Source: Sulfurovum sp. (GTDB lineage: Bacteria; Campylobacterota; Campylobacteria; Campylobacterales; Sulfurovaceae). From it: a stretch of DNA of 11,089 nt. Of this stretch, positions 6,448 through 11,089 are shown piece after piece. The DNA lies in NCBI GenBank assembly GCA_003978375.1, contig QNZW01000044.1, positions 1 through 11,089 on the forward strand. Direction: 5' to 3'. The notes beneath the pieces were generated by a model. The model was not told where the DNA came from and did no database searches. It saw only the letters and a list, made by a program, of their open reading frames with translations. Numbering within the stretch: position 1 is the first letter of the stretch; every line of letters starts with the position of its first letter. The position numbers were made by a program, and so were the translations under genes.

Positions 6448-8091
6448 ATGTATGTTAAACAACTCTTATGGCTGTTTGTACTTGTAAGCACACTCTCTTT
6501 TGCTGTAGATGCCAATGAAAGCAATATAAGTCAAAAAGACAAGCCCAATGATGATACATTGCAAATACAAGCTTTAGTATCTGCAAAAGAGATGATAGAT
6601 AAAGAGTTGATAGAAAACAACATTTGGTCCAAAATTTATAGCAACTATCACACCTATAAAGAGCTTAAAAAACAAGAAAATACACTAAATAGTGATATTT
6701 CACATTTAGAAAAAAAGGGGAAATTATCAAAAAAACAACAAAAAACTTTAAACAATGAAAAAGAGCAAAAAAATATCATTAAAGGAAAACTGCAACTGCT
6801 AAAAGAGTATGCAGATGGTCCTTTCGAAAGATTTTTGAAACCACCAGAAATCGAAGAGGTACCCAATGTAGGTAATCCTTTTGCTGTTATTAATGCATTG
6901 TCATATCAAGAAAAACTCAATTCCGATCAAGAAGAATACAATGCCCGTTATGTATCTTTGAATACTATTATGACAAAACTCAAAGAAAAAGAGATAATTC
7001 TTTCAAAACTCAAAGAGTATAATAGTAGCAATGAGTCGTATCAGAAAGAGTTTGACAGTACAAAAGAAGAGATTAAAACATTTGAACCTGTTATTGATAT
7101 TTTTAAAACAAGCAACAATGTCTATACGAAAAAAATAGATGAGATAAAACTGAATTTAAAAAGTGATATCAAAAAAGAGATAGAAAAAATTATCTTTATA
7201 GGTGGAGTGATACTCTTTTTTATTTTAATGCTTATTATTATCAAATATTTTGTACGTAAATATATGTCAGGAAATGACAGATATTATACCATTAATAAAG
7301 CACTCAATATTACTTTTATTATTTTGTCTTTGTTGACGCTTTTACTGGCATATATTGAAAATGTTTCTTATCTTGTCACCATTTTAGGATTTGCCTCAGC
7401 AGGTATTGCTATTGCCATGAAAGATTGGTTTATGTCTTTGATGGGTTGGTTTACCATTGTGATTGGTGGTTCTATCCATGTAGGTGATAGAATAAAATTC
7501 AACAGAGATGGTATAGAATATATTGGTGATATTGTTGATATTTCTATGCTTCGTATGACACTGCATGAAGATGTAACCTTAACTGCTTATATGCAAAACA
7601 GACGTGCAGGACGTATTATTTTTATCCCCAACAATTATATTTTTACTGATATGATTGCCAACTACTCTCATGCAGGACTTAAAACTGTATGGGATGGGAT
7701 TGATTTTGTGGTTACCTTTGATTCAGACTTTCAAAAAGCAGCATCTATCGCTAAAGAGGTAACACGTAAGTACTCTAAAGGGTATACAGACATTACAAGA
7801 AAACAACTCAATAAACTAAGAAGCAGTTATGGGATTAAAAATACCAATGTTGAACCACGTATTTTAACCTTCATTGAGTCTTATGGTATGAAAATATCTT
7901 CTTGGTATTTAACCAACTCTTTTGCAACCCTTACACTCAGAAGTACCATATCTGCAGAAATCATTAAACGTATTCAAGAAGAGGAAAATATTCACCTTGC
8001 ATACCCAACACAATCTATCTATGTAGATAAAAATGTACCCAAACCAAAAATAAATGCAAAAGATATACCTATGGGTGAGGAGACATTTTAG
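6448..8091 (+). CDS. MscS-family mechanosensitive channel with long periplasmic coiled-coil domain
   Basis: The protein would open under membrane tension to release solutes after hypo-osmotic shock. The 547 residues start with a signal peptide (about 1-20, WLFVLVSTLSFA), followed by a Lys/Glu-rich, mostly helical periplasmic region to about 245 with coiled-coil character (65-120 and 160-245). Membrane helices are at about 247-269 and 284-303. The pore-lining helix is at about 306-340, in TILGFASAGIAIAMKDW. The MscS beta domain follows (GSIHVGDRIKF, then IFIPNNYIFT near 391-400) with a C-terminal alpha/beta part to the end. It is larger than E. coli MscS (286 residues) but much smaller than MscK. 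The start has GGGAG (6434-6438) 9 bases upstream, inside the end of aroB. The stop abuts the mtaB start with no gap. The probable H. pylori counterpart is HP0284. Confidence 0.9.
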   Translation: MYVKQLLWLFVLVSTLSFAVDANESNISQKDKPNDDTLQIQALVSAKEMIDKELIENNIWSKIYSNYHTYKELKKQENTLNSDISHLEKKGKLSKKQQKTLNNEKEQKNIIKGKLQLLKEYADGPFERFLKPPEIEEVPNVGNPFAVINALSYQEKLNSDQEEYNARYVSLNTIMTKLKEKEIILSKLKEYNSSNESYQKEFDSTKEEIKTFEPVIDIFKTSNNVYTKKIDEIKLNLKSDIKKEIEKIIFIGGVILFFILMLIIIKYFVRKYMSGNDRYYTINKALNITFIILSLLTLLLAYIENVSYLVTILGFASAGIAIAMKDWFMSLMGWFTIVIGGSIHVGDRIKFNRDGIEYIGDIVDISMLRMTLHEDVTLTAYMQNRRAGRIIFIPNNYIFTDMIANYSHAGLKTVWDGIDFVVTFDSDFQKAASIAKEVTRKYSKGYTDITRKQLNKLRSSYGIKNTNVEPRILTFIESYGMKISSWYLTNSFATLTLRSTISAEIIKRIQEEENIHLAYPTQSIYVDKNVPKPKINAKDIPMGEETF

Positions 8092-9339
8092 ATGCAACGG
8101 GTCTATTTTAAGACTTTTGGTTGTCGCACCAATCAATTTGACACCCAAGTGATGATTTCTAAGCTTAAAGATTATGAACTGAGTACAGATGAACTTCATT
8201 CAGATTTTATTGTTGTCAATTCATGCACAGTGACCAATGGTGCTGATTCATCTGTGCGTAACTATATCGCTTCAATCAAACGTAAAAATCCCCAAGCTAA
8301 AGTCATACTTGCTGGATGTGGTTCACACTCCAAAGGGGAATCTCTTTTTGAAGAAAAAAAAGTTTTTGGTGTCATAGGACACTCTGAAAAAGAAAATATT
8401 AATACCATACTTAAACAAGCAAATCCCTTTTATCAAATAGGTGATTTGGCACATATAGATTCTACCATTGTTGAAGAATTTGTAGGAAAAAGCAGGGCTT
8501 TTATCAAAATACAAGAGGGGTGTGATTTTGCTTGTTCATACTGTATTATTCCCTCAGTAAGAGGTGCTGCACGTTCACATAAAGAGTCTACTATATTAGC
8601 ACAAATTACAAAACTTGCAAATAATGGCTTTGGTGAATTTATTCTCACAGGTACCAATGTAGGAAGCTATGGGAAAGACCAGCATACCTCTTTGGCAAAA
8701 TTACTCCAAAAAATAAGTCAAATTCGTGGGGTAAGACGTATACGCATAGGCAGTCTAGAACCCATACAGATAGATGATGCGTTTATGGAGCTACTCTCTG
8801 AGCCTTGGATGGCAAAACAATTGCATATTGCATTACAACATACATCAGATAAGATGCTAAAGCTCATGAACAGACGTAATGACTATAGCTCTGATGCTAC
8901 GCTTTTTCATACCATCGCTTCAAAAGGGTATGCTTTGGGTACAGACTTTATTGTAGGGCATCCAGGAGAAGATGAAAAAGAGTGGGCTGAAGCAATAGCA
9001 CGTGTGAAGTCATTACCCCTTACACATATACACGCGTTTTCCTATTCTAAAAGAGATTATACTGCTTCTGCTATAATGAAGCCAGAAGTACGAGGTAATA
9101 TTGCCAAAGCACGTCACCACGAACTTACAGACATAGTGAAGGCAAAAAACTTTGCTTTTAGACGTGAACACAGACAAAACCTTGAAGTTTTACTTGAAAC
9201 TGGTAAAAAGGGAATTTATCATGGTTTTGACCAATATTTTAACAAAGTTGAAGTCCAAAGTAGCCAAGAGTTAAGTGCTAATTGGGTTTTATTAAATCAT
9301 GTGGAGGTAAAACATGAAGGCAACAACGCCAAACTTTAA
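8092..9339 (+). CDS. mtaB: tRNA N6-threonylcarbamoyladenosine(37) methylthiotransferase
   Basis: MtaB turns t6A37 into ms2t6A37 in ANN-decoding tRNAs by radical-SAM sulfur insertion and methylation. The 415-residue protein has the MTTase N-terminal domain with cluster cysteines Cys11 (KTFGCRTNQFD), Cys45 (VNSCTVTN) and Cys76 (LAGCGSHS). The radical-SAM motif is Cys144, Cys148 and Cys151 (EGCDFACSYCIIPSVRG). A TRAM-like tail lies at about 365-410. The TFGCRTNQ start and CTVT motif favour MtaB over MiaB or RimO. The start is supported by GAGGAG (8077-8082) 9 bases upstream in the end of the MscS gene. Its last 26 bases overlap the FtsH-like gene, whose GGAGG site lies inside mtaB. Together with tgt, it makes tRNA anticodon-loop modification a minor theme of this locus. 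Confidence 0.94.
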   Translation: MQRVYFKTFGCRTNQFDTQVMISKLKDYELSTDELHSDFIVVNSCTVTNGADSSVRNYIASIKRKNPQAKVILAGCGSHSKGESLFEEKKVFGVIGHSEKENINTILKQANPFYQIGDLAHIDSTIVEEFVGKSRAFIKIQEGCDFACSYCIIPSVRGAARSHKESTILAQITKLANNGFGEFILTGTNVGSYGKDQHTSLAKLLQKISQIRGVRRIRIGSLEPIQIDDAFMELLSEPWMAKQLHIALQHTSDKMLKLMNRRNDYSSDATLFHTIASKGYALGTDFIVGHPGEDEKEWAEAIARVKSLPLTHIHAFSYSKRDYTASAIMKPEVRGNIAKARHHELTDIVKAKNFAFRREHRQNLEVLLETGKKGIYHGFDQYFNKVEVQSSQELSANWVLLNHVEVKHEGNNAKL

Positions 9340-10987
9340 ACCAACACTCAACACTAAAAATATCAAAATCATCATTGGGTTACTCATTCTTTTAGTGGGT
9401 ATTCTTGTTTTTGGATTATTTAGAGATACAGACACACTTATAACGCACAAACAAGCCAATGCACTTTTTACACAAAACAAAATAACTAAAATCATTGTAG
9501 ATGGAGAGTATATACGCATACAAACGCCAGATTCTCGTTATAAGATCTATAAAGATGCGATTAACCAAGAGGCTTTTTTCTCGAAATATCTTGTTGAAGT
9601 GGTAGAAGACAAAGGCTATATATATGACATTTTATCCTTATTTTTACTCTTAGGTATTGTTTGGTTTATGATATATATCATGAAACAAAATAGACTTCAA
9701 CAACTCAAATACATACGGCAAACCAACGGTGCAGCCCAAAATATTATCAATGAACCTGTAAAAGCACTCACTTCTCATGTGACTTTTAAAGATGTAGCAG
9801 GTATCAAAGATGTCAAACAAGAACTTGAAGAAATTATTGATTTCCTAAAAGATCCTCAAAAGTATCAAGCCTTAGATATTCGTCTGCCTAAAGGTGTATT
9901 GCTTGTGGGACCTCCTGGTGTAGGAAAGACACTCATCTCTAAAGCAGTTGCCGGAGAAGCCGGTGTACCATTTTTTTACCAAAGTGGTGCGTCTTTTGTT
10001 CATATCTATGTAGGTATGGGTGCCAAACGTGTCTCAGAACTTTTTAAAAAAGCCAAACAGAATGCACCAAGTATTATCTTTATAGATGAGATAGATGCTG
10101 TAGGAAAAAGCCGTGGAGAGTTTAGAAATGATGAACGCGAAGCCACACTCAATCAACTTCTTACCGAGATGGATGGATTTGAAGACAATTCAGGCGTCAT
10201 TGTCATTGGTGCTACCAATAAGATAGATATCTTAGACGAAGCCTTGCTTAGGGCAGGGCGTTTTGATAGACGAATACATATCTCACTTCCTGACCTAGAA
10301 GACAGAATCAAAACTTTAGATCTCTACCTTACCAAAAAACCACACAATGTAGACATTGAAAAAATTGCGCGTATGACAGTAGGCTTTAACTCTGCCGCAC
10401 TAGATACCCTGACCAATGAAGCAGCAATATTTGCTATGAGAGAAGGGCGAGAAATCGTAGAGACTTCTGACTTTGAGTCTGTCAAAGACAAAGTACTCTC
10501 AGGCAAACGTAAAATACTCTCTTTTACCGAAAAAGAACGCGAAATACAAGCCGTTTATCAGGGTGCAAAAGCAGTCATTGCCACATGGCTAGATATAGAA
10601 TTTGACAAAATAGGCATTGTCAATACACGCATGATTCATCAAGAACATGAGATTCTTTCTCGTTCGAATTTGATGAATAAAATCAAATTTTATCTCTCTG
10701 GGAGTATTGCTACCAAACTTTATTACAATGAACAGTTTACCAATGGACGTCAAGACATACAACAGGCCAAAGAGCTCATACATAAAGTGATTTTTACCTA
10801 TGCAATGAGTGAAGATTTTGTACTTACCTCCCAACAAGAAGAGGCTCTTTTAAAAGAGTCTGTCTTAGAAGTGACAACTTTACTCAAAACCCTAGAAAAG
10901 GCACTGAGTGAAATATCTAATTATTTATTATTACATGAAAATATTTCGCATGAAGAGTGCAAAGAGATTCTACGTGATATATTTTAA
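9314..10987 (+). CDS. FtsH-like membrane AAA+ ATPase with degenerate protease site
   Basis: The 557-residue layout is that of FtsH: membrane helix about 17-37, small periplasmic domain, membrane helix about 105-122, then the AAA+ module. The ATPase looks intact: Walker A GPPGVGKT (199-206), pore loop YVG (232-234), Walker B IIFIDEID (254-261), sensor-1 GATN (299-302) and arginine fingers in [10 protein letters not shown] (Arg316, Arg319). In the M41 peptidase part, where FtsH has HEAGH, this protein reads YQGAK (415-419), so both zinc histidines and the catalytic glutamate are gone. The third-ligand aspartate appears kept (NGRQDIQQA, Asp481). It is therefore predicted to unfold or remodel proteins without M41 proteolysis. 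It is shorter than E. coli FtsH (644). A canonical FtsH presumably exists elsewhere. GGAGG at 9303-9307 supports the start within mtaB. I give no symbol because it is a paralogue, probably the counterpart of HP0286. Confidence 0.92.
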   Translation: MKATTPNFKPTLNTKNIKIIIGLLILLVGILVFGLFRDTDTLITHKQANALFTQNKITKIIVDGEYIRIQTPDSRYKIYKDAINQEAFFSKYLVEVVEDKGYIYDILSLFLLLGIVWFMIYIMKQNRLQQLKYIRQTNGAAQNIINEPVKALTSHVTFKDVAGIKDVKQELEEIIDFLKDPQKYQALDIRLPKGVLLVGPPGVGKTLISKAVAGEAGVPFFYQSGASFVHIYVGMGAKRVSELFKKAKQNAPSIIFIDEIDAVGKSRGEFRNDEREATLNQLLTEMDGFEDNSGVIVIGATNKIDILDEALLRAGRFDRRIHISLPDLEDRIKTLDLYLTKKPHNVDIEKIARMTVGFNSAALDTLTNEAAIFAMREGREIVETSDFESVKDKVLSGKRKILSFTEKEREIQAVYQGAKAVIATWLDIEFDKIGIVNTRMIHQEHEILSRSNLMNKIKFYLSGSIATKLYYNEQFTNGRQDIQQAKELIHKVIFTYAMSEDFVLTSQQEEALLKESVLEVTTLLKTLEKALSEISNYLLLHENISHEECKEILRDIF

Positions 10988-11089
10988 TGGGTTTTCTCTT
11001 AAGGGAGAGGAAGCATTGTTTTCGTCCTATCTTTTAGAAAATGACACAACAGTAGCAGGGTTTTCCTATGGGGCTCAAAAAGCATTAGA
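10974..11089 (+). CDS. bioV: Small alpha/beta hydrolase, probable BioV-like pimeloyl-ACP methyl ester esterase (3' truncated by window)
   Basis: Only the first 38 or so codons are visible. They read [20 protein letters not shown] and continue to VAGFSYGAQKAL, where GFSYG is a serine-hydrolase nucleophile elbow (Ser31 from this start). An elbow so near the N-terminus, with the [10 protein letters not shown] opening, fits the short BioV esterases of Helicobacter, which release pimeloyl-ACP from its methyl ester for biotin synthesis. The GTG start at 10974 is chosen because AAAGAG lies 7 bases upstream and homologues start near here. ATGs at 10935 and 10950 are in frame but have no ribosome site. 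It overlaps the FtsH-like gene by 14 bases (53 with the first ATG) and is surely in the same operon. The symbol is tentative: another small hydrolase is possible with so little sequence. Confidence 0.6.
   Translation, partial: MIYFNGFSLKGEEALFSSYLLENDTTVAGFSYGAQKAL

Noticed and set aside
10935..10973. ATG starts at 10935 and 10950 for the BioV-like gene
   Set aside because: Neither has a Shine-Dalgarno sequence, and homologous enzymes begin close to the GTG at 10974; kept as alternatives only.
1..11089. CRISPR, tRNA, toxin-antitoxin, phage defence or mobile element content
   Set aside because: No repeat-spacer pattern, cloverleaf, transposase, integrase, terminal repeats or defence-type domains were seen; nearly all of the window is accounted for by recognisable genes.

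Overview
The window looks like chromosomal DNA of a Campylobacterota (Epsilonproteobacteria) member, most likely a free-living relative of Sulfurovum or Sulfurimonas. I infer this from the AT-rich base composition, the protein sequences, and gene order. From memory, the run tgt / double-TrkA-like protein / aroB / MscS channel / mtaB / FtsH-like protein matches the HP0281-HP0286 block of Helicobacter pylori and has a similar counterpart in Campylobacter. I ran no database search. No tRNA, rRNA, CRISPR array, insertion sequence or integrase was seen, and no gene-free stretch exceeds about 125 bases.

Left part (1-2562), accessory in character. It opens with the 3' part of an AraC-family regulator carrying a GyrI-like effector domain. 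Next is an HdeD-like six-helix membrane protein with an unusual charged tail built of 11-residue repeats. Convergent to these is a three-module arsenate reductase gene: a thioredoxin-type ArsC, a CopZ/BFD-like [2Fe-2S] domain, and a small Cys-containing module that has its own ribosome binding site and may also be made separately. This gene has a near-consensus sigma70 promoter whose -35 box lies inside a perfect 11-bp palindrome, a strong candidate for a repressor operator (ArsR type by inference). A hairpin between the convergent genes probably acts as a two-way terminator.

Middle part (2663-5273), a divergent pair. tgt (queuosine tRNA modification) reads left, and a conserved TrkA/RCK-like protein of unknown function reads right. 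They share a 61-bp region with overlapping promoter elements.

Right part (about 5340-11089), a compact operon reading right: aroB (shikimate pathway), an MscS-type channel with a long periplasmic coiled coil, mtaB (ms2t6A tRNA modification), an FtsH-like AAA+ membrane protein, and the start of a small alpha/beta hydrolase resembling BioV (biotin synthesis). From aroB onward the genes abut or overlap, so translational coupling is likely. Two points stand out. The FtsH-like protein keeps an intact ATPase but has lost the HEXXH zinc-protease motif (YQGAK instead). A 23-codon ORF with a strong Shine-Dalgarno sequence overlaps the start of aroB out of frame.

Most of the window is conserved housekeeping sequence. 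The best candidates for something under-described are the ArsC triple fusion with its internal start and operator, and the pseudoprotease FtsH paralogue.
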